From: JBMYTN01 sp049604415
GTDB taxonomy: Bacteria > Pseudomonadota > Alphaproteobacteria > Rhodospirillales > Rhodospirillaceae
Direction of reading: 5' to 3'
Length of the DNA: 64,000 bases
NCBI GenBank assembly: GCA_049604415.1
Contig: JBMYTN010000017.1
Location: 16,649 to 80,648 of the forward strand
Part shown: piece after piece, positions 16,108 through 26,835 of the stretch
Layout: each line of letters opens with the position of its first letter
How positions within the stretch are numbered: the stretch's first letter is position 1
Notes under the pieces: model-generated
Database searches by the model: none
Told to the model about the DNA's origin: nothing
The model's input: the letters and a program-made list of their open reading frames with translations, nothing else
Translations under genes and position numbers: made by a program

Positions 16108-17532
16108 ATGTTGTTCGATATCAGCGCCATCGATCTGGCGCGCATGCAATTCGCCTTCACCGTCTCCGCCCATATCATTTTTCCCGCCTTCACCATCGGG
16201 CTGGCAAGCTATCTCGCCGTGCTGGAGCTGCTCTGGTACACCCGCCGTGACGTGATCTATTTGTCCGTTTTCAATTACTGGAAAACCATTTTCGCCGTTG
16301 TCTTTGGCATGGGCGTCGTCTCGGGCATCACCATGTCCTACCAGTTCGGCACCAACTGGTCCGTCTTCTCCGACAAAGCCGGACCCATCATCGGCCCCTT
16401 GATGGGCTATGAGGTGCTCTCGGCCTTTTTCCTGGAAGCCGGGTTCCTCGGCATCTTGCTGTTTGGCCGCAAACGGGTCTCGCCCAAAGTCCATCTGATG
16501 GCCGTTCTGATGGTCGCAGCGGGCACGGTGTTCTCCGCCTTCTGGATCCTGAGTGTGAATTCCTGGATGCAGACCCCGGCAGGCTACGCCATCAATGATG
16601 TCGGACAATTTGTGCCCGATGATTGGTTGGAGGTGATCTTCAATCCCTCCTTCCCCTATCGCTTGGTCCATATGGTGCTGGCGGCCTATCTGACCACGGC
16701 CCTGGTGGTCGGGGCGACCGGCGCCTGGCATTTGCTGAAAGACAGCGGCAATCGCGGTGCCCGGCTGATGCTGTCCATGGCCATGTTGATGCTGCTGTTC
16801 ACTGCGCCGCTGCAAATCTTCGCCGGGGACCTGCATGGCCTGAATACCCTGGAACACCAACCGGCCAAGGTCGCGGCCATGGAAGGCCATTGGGACACCC
16901 AAAAAGGCGCACCGCTGATCCTGTTTGGTATTCCCGATGACGAGGCCGAAACCACCCATTTCGCGCTGGAGATACCGGAGCTCGGCTCCCTGATCCTCAC
17001 CCATGACTGGGAGGGCGAGGTCCCGGGCCTGAACGACTTCGCCAAGGAGGACCGACCGCCCACTGCGATGGTATTTTTCTCCTTCCGGATCATGGTCGGG
17101 CTCGGCCTCTGCATGGCCCTGCTCGGTCTATGGGGGCTGTGGGCCCGGCTGCGGGGCAAGCTTTACACCTCGCGCAGCCTGCTCTGGGCCGCCATCGCCA
17201 TGGGACCGACGGGATTTGCCGCCGTGCTGTGCGGCTGGGTCGTGACCGAAGTCGGCCGCCAGCCCTGGACCATCCAAGGCCTGTTGCGCACCGCCGACAG
17301 TGCGGCACCGCTGGACGCGCCTGCGGTTGGGGCGTCCTTGCTGGCCTTTATCCTGGTCTATGGCGTCGTGTTCGGCGCTGGAACGATCTACACCCTGCGG
17401 CTGATGGCCAGGCCTCCGGCGGCGGAGGGTCGTGCGGAGATGACGCCGGGCTTTACCACCTTCTATCCCGCCTGGATGACCAAGCGCGCTGGCGAGGACG
17501 CAGACAAGCAGGAGGATCCGAGCCATGCCTGA
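16108..17532 (+). CDS. cydA: Cytochrome bd-type ubiquinol oxidase subunit I (CIO type)
   Basis: A 474-residue inner-membrane subunit that binds hemes b558, b595 and d, oxidises quinol and reduces oxygen without pumping protons. Heme ligands are H22 (VSAHIIFP), H188 (PYRLVHMV) and M329 (SFRIMVG). The acidic FFLEAGF helix and the C-terminal GWVVTEVGRQPW are conserved. The quinol-binding loop is short, as in the cyanide-insensitive CioA branch. It overlaps cydB by 8 bp, indicating tight coupling. Such oxidases serve low-oxygen or stress respiration. Confidence 0.96.
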   Translation: MLFDISAIDLARMQFAFTVSAHIIFPAFTIGLASYLAVLELLWYTRRDVIYLSVFNYWKTIFAVVFGMGVVSGITMSYQFGTNWSVFSDKAGPIIGPLMGYEVLSAFFLEAGFLGILLFGRKRVSPKVHLMAVLMVAAGTVFSAFWILSVNSWMQTPAGYAINDVGQFVPDDWLEVIFNPSFPYRLVHMVLAAYLTTALVVGATGAWHLLKDSGNRGARLMLSMAMLMLLFTAPLQIFAGDLHGLNTLEHQPAKVAAMEGHWDTQKGAPLILFGIPDDEAETTHFALEIPELGSLILTHDWEGEVPGLNDFAKEDRPPTAMVFFSFRIMVGLGLCMALLGLWGLWARLRGKLYTSRSLLWAAIAMGPTGFAAVLCGWVVTEVGRQPWTIQGLLRTADSAAPLDAPAVGASLLAFILVYGVVFGAGTIYTLRLMARPPAAEGRAEMTPGFTTFYPAWMTKRAGEDADKQEDPSHA

Positions 17533-18532
17533 GTTGGATCTGGCAACCTTCTGGGCCGGGATGATCGCCTTTGCGGTGCTGGCCTATGTGATCCTGGATG
17601 GCTTTGATCTGGGGATCGGCATTCTCTATCCGTTGATCCGGAAGCCCGAGCACCGGGATCTGGCCATGAACACCATCGCCCCGTTCTGGGACGGCAATGA
17701 GACTTGGCTGGTGATGGGCGGCGGCGGCCTGTTCGCGGTGTTTCCGCTGGCCTATGCGGTGGTCATGCCCGCGCTCTATATCCCGATCATCTTCATGCTG
17801 CTCGGACTGGTGTTCCGAGGCGTGGCCTTCGAGTTCATTCATCGCTCCCGCAACAACCGCCATCTCTGGGAAAAGGGTTTCGCCTATGGCTCCCTGACCG
17901 CTGCGATTTCCCAAGGCATTGCGCTGGGCGCGCTGGTCCAAGGCATTGCGGTGGAAAACCGCGCCTATGCCGGGGGCTGGTGGGATTGGCTCACCCCCTT
18001 CACCCTGCTGACCGCCCTGGCGCTGGTGGTCGGCTACGCCCTATTGGGGTCCTGCTGGCTGGTGTTGAAGACCGAGGGGCAGGTCCAGAAATTTGCCCGC
18101 CATGGGGCTCGGGTGCTCTCCTTGGCCACCGTCGCCCTGATCGGAGCGGTTAGCCTGGCAACCCCGTTTATGAACCCGGCCTATTTTGAGCGCTGGTTCA
18201 CCATGCCCGCTGCGCTCTACTCCTCCATCGTGCCGCTCTTGCTGTTCGGCTGTATCTATAGCCTGTTCCGAGGCCTGCGTTGGGGGGTTGACCTGCAGCC
18301 CTTCCTGTCCGCATTGGGGATCTTCATTTTCAGCGCCGCCGGGCTGGGGGTCAGCCTGTTCCCTTATATGATCCCGCCCAGCATCACCATCGCCGAAGCC
18401 GCCGCCCCAGATGACAGCCTGTTGTTCCTGCTGGTTGGCGCGGTGGTCCTGGTGCCGATGATCTTGGGCTACACCGCCTATTCCTATTGGGTGTTCCGGG
18501 GCAAAGTTGACCCAGAGGGCGGATATCACTAA
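17525..18532 (+). CDS. cydB: Cytochrome bd-type ubiquinol oxidase subunit II (CIO type)
   Basis: A 335-residue, roughly eight-span partner of CydA, starting inside the end of cydA. The N-terminal VILDGFDLGIGIL, the conserved FWDGNETWLVMGGGGLFAVFP (here PFWDGNETWLVMGGGG) and RGVAFEFIHRS are subunit II signatures. It stabilises the heme b595/d site. I see no short CydX-type gene in the 260 bp that follow; that space holds a family B repeat instead. Confidence 0.96.
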   Translation: MPELDLATFWAGMIAFAVLAYVILDGFDLGIGILYPLIRKPEHRDLAMNTIAPFWDGNETWLVMGGGGLFAVFPLAYAVVMPALYIPIIFMLLGLVFRGVAFEFIHRSRNNRHLWEKGFAYGSLTAAISQGIALGALVQGIAVENRAYAGGWWDWLTPFTLLTALALVVGYALLGSCWLVLKTEGQVQKFARHGARVLSLATVALIGAVSLATPFMNPAYFERWFTMPAALYSSIVPLLLFGCIYSLFRGLRWGVDLQPFLSALGIFIFSAAGLGVSLFPYMIPPSITIAEAAAPDDSLLFLLVGAVVLVPMILGYTAYSYWVFRGKVDPEGGYH

Positions 18533-18640
18533 AGACGCGTCGGTCGAGACAATTTTGCGCTATTAAAGTGCGTTTGACTCTATTTTCGCGATTTGCCTAA
18601 ACTCTCTCTAGGGCATCTCGGCGTAGCCGAAATGCAGGCA

Positions 18641-18712
18641 GCGCGGCAAGTCGAGCGTTTTTGCGCAGCCAAAATACAGATTGCGCTGCAAATGCCGGGA
18701 GCGCCTCGGAAG
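18641..18712 (-). repeat. Intergenic repeat family B, copy B-1
   Basis: Read on the minus strand it contains CTCCCGGCATTTGCAGCGCA followed by an ATTTTGG and GCAAAAACGCT block. The same arrangement recurs at 34.1 kb (plus strand) and 52.1 kb (minus strand). TTGC-GCAA makes a short internal palindrome, REP-like. It lies between cydB and the secreted protein gene. Confidence 0.7.
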
Positions 18713-18796
18713 GATTTCAGCCCAACTGGGTCAAATTCGGCTGTTTGAAAGTGCTATTAAACAAAAGGTTAGGGCGAGTTATTCTAAGGGACGTCG

Positions 18797-20515
18797 ATGG
18801 CGCAAATATTCCAAACGGTGCTCGGAGTCCTCCTGCTCTCCTGCGCGACCCTACTGGGTTCTGCCGAACCGGCCAGAGCAGATGATTATACCACCGACAC
18901 GCTTGGACAAATTGACGGTTGGACCTTGGACGCCGGATTTCGCGGCACGGGTAGAGACCGTGTGTTTTCTGACTGCAATATCTGGTCCATCCGAGAAAAC
19001 AACCACCATATCTTCTTCTACTTAGGCTTCCGCGACATCAAAGGGTTCGGCCTGATACATGACAGCTGGGCCGTTCCAGATGGGCATGCCCCTACGGTCC
19101 GCTGGAGAATTGACGATGGACCTTGGCACTCTGATCGAGGCAGAAAGTTTGCGTCGACAGGACTGTTTATCAGCGTTCCAAAGCTTGAGGAAATTGTTAC
19201 ACAAATCAAACCTCACAGCCGGTTGACCTTCAAACTGTGGGATAAAACACAGGTGCTCACCCTTCCCGGTGCCGCTAACGCCCTGTCATCATTGTTTAAA
19301 TGTTACCGCGATGAAACGCGCACTGATCGAGGCCGGGCATCCGGCCCAGCACCCCGATCCAACCAGCCGTTCTTTAACTCTTCCCCGACACTGCCGTCTC
19401 AAGATGTCCCGGACCCTGGAGCCAATTCAGCAAGAAATGCCCCGCCACCGCCCTCCCAATCTGAGGAGAGCTATCCCGTTGATGTCGGGCCCTGGCGGAT
19501 TCACGCACATTACGGCACAAACTCTAATAATGCGCGTGAGATTTCGGAATGCACAATGGTCAGAGACACACGGCGCCCCCCATCCCTGGCAGTTTTCTTT
19601 GGCAAAGGAGAAGTCCCGTTTGGCTTCATTCTCCATGACGCGGCGTGGCGGTTACCCCACCGGGCGCAATATGAAGTGGATTGGCAAGCCAGCCTTTCGG
19701 AACATCGCCAAAATTATTGGCTTCAAGCCAACGCTCAAGCCTTAAACGCGAACACGCTGGTTGTGAGCGGGGATTCCTTTGCGGAAAATATTGTTTGGCT
19801 CAACGAGAACTCAGAAATGCGGCTGCGTCTTCGCGGAAAGATCTATCGATTTGATATCAGGGGTTTTGGCCAAGCCCTGCCGACACTGTTCAGATGTGGG
19901 ATCCAACCGCCGTCACAGGCGGAGCCAAACCCACCTCCGCACACCAGCCCGCCGGGCAATCCCTTTGCCTGGTCCATGACGCCAAACCGTCGGCAGACCG
20001 CGCCTCTCCCATCGCCACAACCTCAACCGAGACCGGGCGAAGAGCGCACCCCGAGCCCATCTTCTCGCCCTCCGGGAGAAGATGCGCTGATCGATGCCGC
20101 CCAGGATTTGTTCGCCATGGCCCAGCCCGCCTTGAACATCGACGGGTATTTCGATCGGGCTTTGGGAATCTTATCAGGGTCGCTGGGGGATATGACGATG
20201 TTCTTTGCCCAGGTCGAGCCCTCAAACATGCGCCCTTCCATCCGGGGCTTTTTAACCAGCCTGGAAAAATCCTGCGATGGCGATATCCGGGAAGCCTTCG
20301 CCACCGACCCAAATACCGCTTTACCCTCGGCGGCCTTCAGCTGTCGGAGTAACAATTTGGGACCGATTACAGCGACGGCCTTCGGGGTCCATTATGCCGG
20401 ATCGGCCTATATGGTCGTGCTGTCCCTACGCGAACCGCCCGGTGAAGCCACCACGCAGGAACTGGACCGGGTCGCCCAAACCGTGCGCGATATTGCAGGG
20501 CCGCCGCCGCGATAA
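18797..20515 (+). CDS. Secreted protein with two copies of a Cys-paired beta domain
   Basis: 572 residues. A signal peptide ends near ARA/DD at residue 28, so it is likely periplasmic. Two related segments follow: residues about 38-170 (GWTLDAGF, C60, GFGLIHDSWAVP, SSLFKC at C169) and about 229-367 (GPWRIHAHY, C252, PFGFILHDAAWRLP, PTLFRC at C367). Each has one early and one late Cys, suggesting a disulfide. Pro/Ser-rich linkers (about 172-225 and 370-428) separate them from a distinct C-terminal domain (about 430-572). The repeat resembles IalB-like secreted beta folds in outline, but I cannot name the family. AAGGGAC precedes the ATG. It sits alone. Confidence 0.75.
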   Translation: MAQIFQTVLGVLLLSCATLLGSAEPARADDYTTDTLGQIDGWTLDAGFRGTGRDRVFSDCNIWSIRENNHHIFFYLGFRDIKGFGLIHDSWAVPDGHAPTVRWRIDDGPWHSDRGRKFASTGLFISVPKLEEIVTQIKPHSRLTFKLWDKTQVLTLPGAANALSSLFKCYRDETRTDRGRASGPAPRSNQPFFNSSPTLPSQDVPDPGANSARNAPPPPSQSEESYPVDVGPWRIHAHYGTNSNNAREISECTMVRDTRRPPSLAVFFGKGEVPFGFILHDAAWRLPHRAQYEVDWQASLSEHRQNYWLQANAQALNANTLVVSGDSFAENIVWLNENSEMRLRLRGKIYRFDIRGFGQALPTLFRCGIQPPSQAEPNPPPHTSPPGNPFAWSMTPNRRQTAPLPSPQPQPRPGEERTPSPSSRPPGEDALIDAAQDLFAMAQPALNIDGYFDRALGILSGSLGDMTMFFAQVEPSNMRPSIRGFLTSLEKSCDGDIREAFATDPNTALPSAAFSCRSNNLGPITATAFGVHYAGSAYMVVLSLREPPGEATTQELDRVAQTVRDIAGPPPR

Positions 20516-20516
20516 C

Positions 20517-20552
20517 ACAAAAAAGGCCCGCGCGTCAGACGCTCCGGGCCTT
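20517..20552 (-). terminator. Rho-independent terminator of the lapA transcript
   Basis: On the minus strand AAGGCCCG and CGGGCCTT form an 8-bp stem followed by a T run. It sits between the convergent secreted-protein gene and lapA and could also slow plus-strand transcription. Confidence 0.8.
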
Positions 20553-20570
20553 GGTGGCTATCAAGAGGGC

Positions 20571-20918
20571 TTACGCCGCCTTAGGCAGCGCCTTCGGGGC
20601 TTCAGCCGCGTCCAGGGATGCCTCTAAGGCCTCAACCTTGTCCTTCGTGCGGGTCAGTTCCGCCCTCAGCCCCCGGATTTCCAGCTCCCGGTCGCGCAGG
20701 CGGATCGCCTGACGGGCCCGGCCCAGCATCATCAACAGGGATCCCAGGAACAGACCAATGCCCAGCGGAGCCAAGGCGTAGAGATACATCGGCAGGGTCA
20801 GCTCAAAGGGGGTCGGCCAAAAGGCCACCGTCACCAGGTCCCGGTTCGACGTGGCAAAGGCCGCCGCCACCAGGGCCACCACCAAGGCAAAGCTCCAAAA
20901 GATGATTTTCTTGATCAT
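20571..20918 (-). CDS. lapA: LapA (lipopolysaccharide assembly protein A) domain protein
   Basis: 115 residues from the ATG at 20918 (MIKKIIFWSFALV). There are two membrane helices (about residues 4-22 and 42-65) and the DUF1049/LapA pattern SNRDLVTVAFWP, then a cytoplasmic coiled coil (RELEIRGLRAELTRTKDKVEAL). In E. coli LapA works with LapB in LpxC proteolysis to balance LPS synthesis. It lies just downstream of ihfB, as is common in proteobacteria. The frame is open upstream but the membrane helix marks this start. Confidence 0.85.
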   Translation of the reverse strand: MIKKIIFWSFALVVALVAAAFATSNRDLVTVAFWPTPFELTLPMYLYALAPLGIGLFLGSLLMMLGRARQAIRLRDRELEIRGLRAELTRTKDKVEALEASLDAAEAPKALPKAA

Positions 20919-20996
20919 GGTCCCTGCACACTCCCCGCAGACAAGCTTCCCCAACCCCTGTTGCCAGGGCTTGGGCATACTCTAGGCCATCGATGA

Positions 20997-21287
20997 TTAG
21001 GCGTCCACGCCGTCGTTCAGCTTTTCGCGCAGCTGCTTGCCGGTCTTAAAATAGGGAGCCGCTTTGGCTTCGACCTGGACCGTTTCCCCGGTGCGCGGAT
21101 TGCGTCCGACCCGGGCGTCGCGCTTTTTCACCGAGAAGGCTCCAAAACCGCGCAATTCAACCCGATCCCCACGGGAAAGGGCCGCTGCAATTTCCTCAAA
21201 AATCGTAGAGACAATTCTTTCCACATCCCGCTGATACAAATGCGGATTTTTTTCCGCCAAGCGGGCGATCAACTCAGATTTGGTCAT
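20997..21287 (-). CDS. ihfB: Integration host factor beta subunit
   Basis: A 96-residue DNA-bending protein that pairs with IHF-alpha. MTKSELIARLAEKNPHL, RVELRGFGAFSVKKR and the minor-groove arm RNPRTGETV with its intercalating Pro are classic. It follows rpsA in the usual proteobacterial order rpsA-ihfB but has its own space after the rpsA terminator. A stretch of Ts and As upstream may hold its promoter. Confidence 0.96.
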   Translation of the reverse strand: MTKSELIARLAEKNPHLYQRDVERIVSTIFEEIAAALSRGDRVELRGFGAFSVKKRDARVGRNPRTGETVQVEAKAAPYFKTGKQLREKLNDGVDA

Positions 21288-21384
21288 TGTTGGCGGTCCC
21301 TAATCCAGCCCAATGAATACACCAAAAAACTGCCAGAGCCCCGGGGTCAGGTCAAGCAACTGCCTCCATTCTAACGATTTTTTA

Positions 21385-21416
21385 GAAAAAAAGGGTCCGC
21401 CACTGTGGCGGACCCT
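21385..21416 (-). terminator. Rho-independent terminator of rpsA
   Basis: On the minus strand AGGGTCCGCCA and TGGCGGACCCT form an exact 11-bp stem with a 3-nt loop followed by seven Ts. Confidence 0.95.
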
Positions 21417-21465
21417 CCAATTCGGGGAATTTTCGCAACGCCCCATGCACTTTAGACGTCAACAA

Positions 21466-23205
<1,740 letters not shown>

Positions 23206-23422
23206 GTGGTTAGGGTCCTTTCGAAATTACTTCGATTTCCGGCCGACCGGTTGAGTCCGGTGGTCTTGGATTTCGACGAATGGGTAAAAGGCCCCCAGAG
23301 CCGCATCCGTTCGGAGCGGTCCCACAGACCAAATACCCGCGAAAACCGGGTACATTGACGCCGGTCAGGTATTGCGTTTGAGCCTCCCCGCCCAGATCCT
23401 CCAACCACCGGACCCTTTGGTC
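23206..23422 (-). promoter_or_regulatory. rpsA 5' leader with hairpins
   Basis: 217 nt between the cmk stop and the rpsA start. On the minus strand a small hairpin (GGACC-AAA-GGGTCC) directly follows cmk, and TACCCG/CGGGTA forms another around 23345. S1 synthesis is autoregulated through such leaders in other proteobacteria; here that is inference. No clear promoter consensus was seen. Confidence 0.35.
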
Positions 23423-24118
23423 CTAACTGGTCGGGGCGGTTGCCGTAGCAACCAGGGCCTTGGCCTGAGCCAGCACTTGATCGGCATCCATCTCGGACGT
23501 ATCGATCACATGGGCGTCTTCGGCCGCTGTTAAGGGAGCAACAGAACGAGACCCGTCACGAAGGTCACGGGCCTGCAAATCGCTCAAAACGGCCTCTGGG
23601 GTAACATCTTGGCCCTTATCCCGCAACTCCTTCCAACGCCGCTGGGCGCGGACCTCCGCAGAAGCGGTGATGAACAGTTTGACCGGGGCATCCGGGCAGA
23701 CCACCGTGCCAATATCCCGGCCATCCAGCACCGCCCCGGCCTTGCCCCCAGGCGGCGTGGCGGCGAAACTGCGTTGAAAGGTGAGCAGGGCGGCCCGCAC
23801 CGCCGGGATCGCAGCAACCTTGGAGGCCGCTAAACCCCCTTCTTCACTACGAATTTTCGGATCGGACAGGGTCGCCGGGTCCAGCGACAACGCGGCCTGC
23901 TCCGCCGCAACCGGGTCGGCCGGGTCGCCGCCAGCACGCAGCACCGCCACGCCAACCCCGCGATAGAGCGCGCCGGTGTCGAGATAGACCAGATCAAACG
24001 CCGCAGCCAGGGCGCGGGCCAGGGTGCCCTTGCCCGCCGCAGCCGGACCATCCACAGCGATGACCAGAGCCGACTTTAAAACAGTGGAAGCCTCTGAATT
24101 CCCTGTCGAGTCGCTCAT
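23423..24118 (-). CDS. cmk: Cytidylate kinase
   Basis: A 231-residue enzyme that phosphorylates CMP and dCMP to their diphosphates. The P-loop GPAAAGKGT lies near residue 24, and VLDGRDIGTVVCPDAPVK and VRAQRRWKEL are the CMP-binding and lid elements. The first 15 or so residues are an extra Ser/Thr-rich leader. Its ATG overlaps the aroA stop by 4 bp, and rpsA follows, giving the conserved aroA-cmk-rpsA order. Confidence 0.95.
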   Translation of the reverse strand: MSDSTGNSEASTVLKSALVIAVDGPAAAGKGTLARALAAAFDLVYLDTGALYRGVGVAVLRAGGDPADPVAAEQAALSLDPATLSDPKIRSEEGGLAASKVAAIPAVRAALLTFQRSFAATPPGGKAGAVLDGRDIGTVVCPDAPVKLFITASAEVRAQRRWKELRDKGQDVTPEAVLSDLQARDLRDGSRSVAPLTAAEDAHVIDTSEMDADQVLAQAKALVATATAPTS

Positions 24119-25491
24119 GACGCCCCCCCTGCTTGGCCATCGGAAAAGCGCCCGCCCAAGCCGCCCATCAAGGCGGCGAAGCCCGGAAAGCTGGTCTCCA
24201 TCGCCTTGCCATCATCCACCGTAACCGGCGCAACAGAGGCCAGCCCCAAGACCAGGAAGGACATGGCGATGCGATGGTCCAAATGGACCGCGACGGTGCC
24301 ACCGCCCGCAGGCCGACCACCCGCTGCTCCTTGAACGATCAGATCATCCCCCTCGATCTGCACATCGACGCCACAGGCCGCCAGCCCGGCTGCAGTGGCG
24401 CTCAGGCGGTCACTTTCCTTGACCCGCAATTCGGCGAGGCCCCGCATCCGGGTGGTGCCCTTGGCGCAGGCGGCAGCCACCGCCAGCACCGGATATTCAT
24501 CGATCATGGAGGGAGCACGCTCCGACGGCACCTCAATCCCGGTCAGGGCGCTGGTCTTGATCACCAGATCGGCGACCGGCTCGCCTGCCTCCCGCCGTTC
24601 ATTGGTATAGGCGATATCGGCCCCCATCTCCCGCAAGGTCCGGAACAGCCCATCGCGATGGGGATTGAGCCCGACATTGGGCAAGGTGACCTCACTGTCC
24701 GGCACGATCAGGGCGGCAACCGTCGGAAAGGCGGCAGAGGACGGATCGGCGGGCACCAAAACCGGGCGGCCAATGATCTCCGCCCCGCCGGTCACCGTGA
24801 TTGCCTTGGCGCCATCATCGGTCTCCGCAGTTCGGATCGGGATGCCGAAATGGGCAAACATCAGCTCCGTATGGTCTCGTGTCGGCACCGCTTCGATGGC
24901 GGTGCTATCGCCCATGGCGTTCAAGCCCGCCAATAGGACAGCGGATTTCACCTGGGCGGAGGGCATCGGCACCCGATAGGTCACCGGCACAGAGTTGGCT
25001 TTGCCCCGGATCGCCAAGGGCAGACGGCCCCCAGAGCGGGCCATGAAGGTCGCACCGAACTGACTTAAGGGATCCATCACCCGCTTCATGGGTCGGGAAC
25101 AGAGCGAGCCGTCCCCAGTCATCACGGCGGTCATGTCATGGGTGGCCAGGATCCCCATCAGCAAACGCGCTCCGGTGCCCGCATTGCCCATATCCAGGAC
25201 TTCCGCCGGTTCGGCCAAGCCGCCATTGCCAACACCCCGGATCACCCATTCCACCGCGCCATCGGACCCCACCAGCCGCTCCACCGACGCCCCCATGGCC
25301 CGCATCGCCGCCGCCGTTGCCATAACGTCTTCGCCCTCAAGCATGCCAGTAACCCGGGTCTCGCCAATGGCCAAACCGCCCAGCATGACCGAGCGGTGAG
25401 ATATCGATTTGTCGCCGGGAACCCGCATGGTTCCGCTAAGGCCCTCGCTGGGATGGGCCGTGACGGGATGGGAGCCGGGGTGGGAGGACAT
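24115..25491 (-). CDS. aroA: 3-phosphoshikimate 1-carboxyvinyltransferase (EPSP synthase)
   Basis: 458 residues from the ATG at 25491. It joins phosphoenolpyruvate to shikimate-3-phosphate in chorismate synthesis. MRVPGDKSISHRS, MGNAGTGARLLMG, SAQVKSAVLLAGLNA and RVKESDRLSATAAGL are signature motifs, and the MGNAGTG form suggests the class II-like enzymes common in alphaproteobacteria. The open frame extends 46 codons upstream, but family length and GGAGG-like bases favour this start. First gene of aroA-cmk. Confidence 0.95.
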   Translation of the reverse strand: MSSHPGSHPVTAHPSEGLSGTMRVPGDKSISHRSVMLGGLAIGETRVTGMLEGEDVMATAAAMRAMGASVERLVGSDGAVEWVIRGVGNGGLAEPAEVLDMGNAGTGARLLMGILATHDMTAVMTGDGSLCSRPMKRVMDPLSQFGATFMARSGGRLPLAIRGKANSVPVTYRVPMPSAQVKSAVLLAGLNAMGDSTAIEAVPTRDHTELMFAHFGIPIRTAETDDGAKAITVTGGAEIIGRPVLVPADPSSAAFPTVAALIVPDSEVTLPNVGLNPHRDGLFRTLREMGADIAYTNERREAGEPVADLVIKTSALTGIEVPSERAPSMIDEYPVLAVAAACAKGTTRMRGLAELRVKESDRLSATAAGLAACGVDVQIEGDDLIVQGAAGGRPAGGGTVAVHLDHRIAMSFLVLGLASVAPVTVDDGKAMETSFPGFAALMGGLGGRFSDGQAGGAS

Positions 25492-25613
25492 GCGACTGTT
25501 CTTTCTGCTCAATAGGGGCCGGGATCGGGCTGTGAAAAGGCCGGGCAAAACGCCGCCAGAAGGCTGCCAGAAGACCAACAGACGGCCATTTGCGGACCGC
25601 TTGGACGCCGCAT

Positions 25614-25642
25614 ATAGCACGCTTGGCAAAAAATGGAGTCAA
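25614..25642 (-). promoter_or_regulatory. Candidate sigma-70 promoter for aroA
   Basis: On the minus strand TTGACT (25642-25637) lies 17 bp from TGCTAT (25619-25614), about 120 bp before the aroA start. The -35 is good; the -10 is weak, and TATATG lies slightly further on. Confidence 0.4.
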
Positions 25643-25817
25643 TCGATTGGAAATTCGTTTTGACAAGGCCCGCACACTGGTGGCAACAAGCCCTCCATGC
25701 CGAGGATGCAGACCCCCGTTGGGGCTGCCGCGCCAACCGGACCTCCCGTTGGTTAGGGAGGGTTCAGATCCGCAGGGCGACGACCTTCGGCAGGCGTCAC
25801 GAAGGGAGGCCAATACC

Positions 25818-26165
25818 GTGGCAAAACCGGAATGGGGACAGAAGCGCACCTGTGGCAGCTGCGGCGCGAAGTTCTATGACCTTCTGAAAAATCCGCCCGT
25901 CTGCCCGAAATGCGGCGCGGTCTACGAGGTGGTCGCCGCACCGAAACCCCGGCGCCAATCCTCTGTTGCGAAGAAGGAAGCCGTCACAAAGGTTAAGGAA
26001 GAGACGGAAGAGGAAGAGGTGGAGACCGATGAGGACCTGTTGGAGGAGGACGATGAGGACTCCGAAGACGAGGACATCATGGAAGACACCTCCGATCTGG
26101 GCGAAGATGATGACGACATGACCGAGGTCATGGAGCATGTCGAAACCGAGCGGCAAGACGATTAG
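25818..26165 (+). CDS. TIGR02300 / FYDLN-acid family protein
   Basis: 115 residues from a GTG at 25818, fixed by AAGGGAGG 8 bp upstream and the family start AKPEWGQKRTC. It has a small zinc-ribbon (TCGSC and VCPKC, residues about 9-31) with the family's F-Y-D-L-x-N block in FYDLLKNPP. A long, almost wholly acidic tail of Glu and Asp follows. The family is restricted to alphaproteobacteria and has no proven function; nucleic-acid or protein binding is a guess. It is divergent from aroA. Confidence 0.88.
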   Translation: MAKPEWGQKRTCGSCGAKFYDLLKNPPVCPKCGAVYEVVAAPKPRRQSSVAKKEAVTKVKEETEEEEVETDEDLLEEDDEDSEDEDIMEDTSDLGEDDDDMTEVMEHVETERQDD

Positions 26166-26443
26166 ATCCTCGTTTCCCCCGCGAATTCAGCGGGAGAAAA
26201 AAACTGTGTCACACGGGTGAAATTTTCCTTGCCCGAAGCCGAGGTCGGAACTATGGTCCGGCCTCTCGACGGACGGGGTGCCCGGCTGTCTCTCTGTGGA
26301 GCCCCCATGCGGGGTCACATGGATGAGATGGCAGAAGCATCTAAAAAGGGTTTTTTGGTTGCAGTATCCAGGCAAGGCGATGGCCTACCGGACACTCCCT
26401 TCAGACCCCTCGGACTGTCAGCCCCGGCTCAAGCCGGGGCATT
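26166..26443. other. Region upstream of tRNA-Ala, no gene seen
   Basis: No convincing gene. A CCCGC/GCGGG hairpin near 26180 follows the FYDLN-acid gene but has an A run rather than T run. The tRNA promoter was not identified with confidence. Confidence 0.3.
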
Positions 26444-26519
<76 letters not shown>

Positions 26520-26526
26520 TATTCCA

Positions 26527-26559
26527 CCCCCCGTCGCGGCCCAGCGGCGGGGGGTTTTT
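26527..26559 (+). terminator. Rho-independent terminator of tRNA-Ala
   Basis: CCCCCCGTCGC pairs with GCGGCGGGGGG (one wobble) around a 6-nt loop, followed by TTTTT, 8 bp after the tRNA. Confidence 0.9.
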
Positions 26560-26670
26560 CTTTGCCCGCGCACTCTATAATAAAACTGAAATATATTCGC
26601 CTCAATACTTTCTTAAAACCTTCAAGAAACGGCCCTTGAGCCAATCCTAGAAGAACTTTACGCCCTTTTT

Positions 26671-26706
26671 ATGGGTTCAGAAGCGTTTCTACCTTGGCGA
26701 ACCCAT
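26671..26706. repeat. 8-bp perfect inverted repeat upstream of the choice-of-anchor I gene
   Basis: ATGGGTTC and GAACCCAT flank 20 nt, about 130 bp before the gene start. AGAA-GCG-TTCT makes a small nested palindrome. Possible regulator site; no regulator identified. Confidence 0.4.
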
Positions 26707-26835
26707 GGAAACGGGACGCCTTGATCACAAAATGCTGTGATGTCGGCGCGAAGTCCCTGTTTTGACCCTGCCTCGACAGTCCCCTTCGGCTTTTCCAAGC
26801 CCCCGCCTTCACTTTTTCCTTTCAGGAGACTCTCC

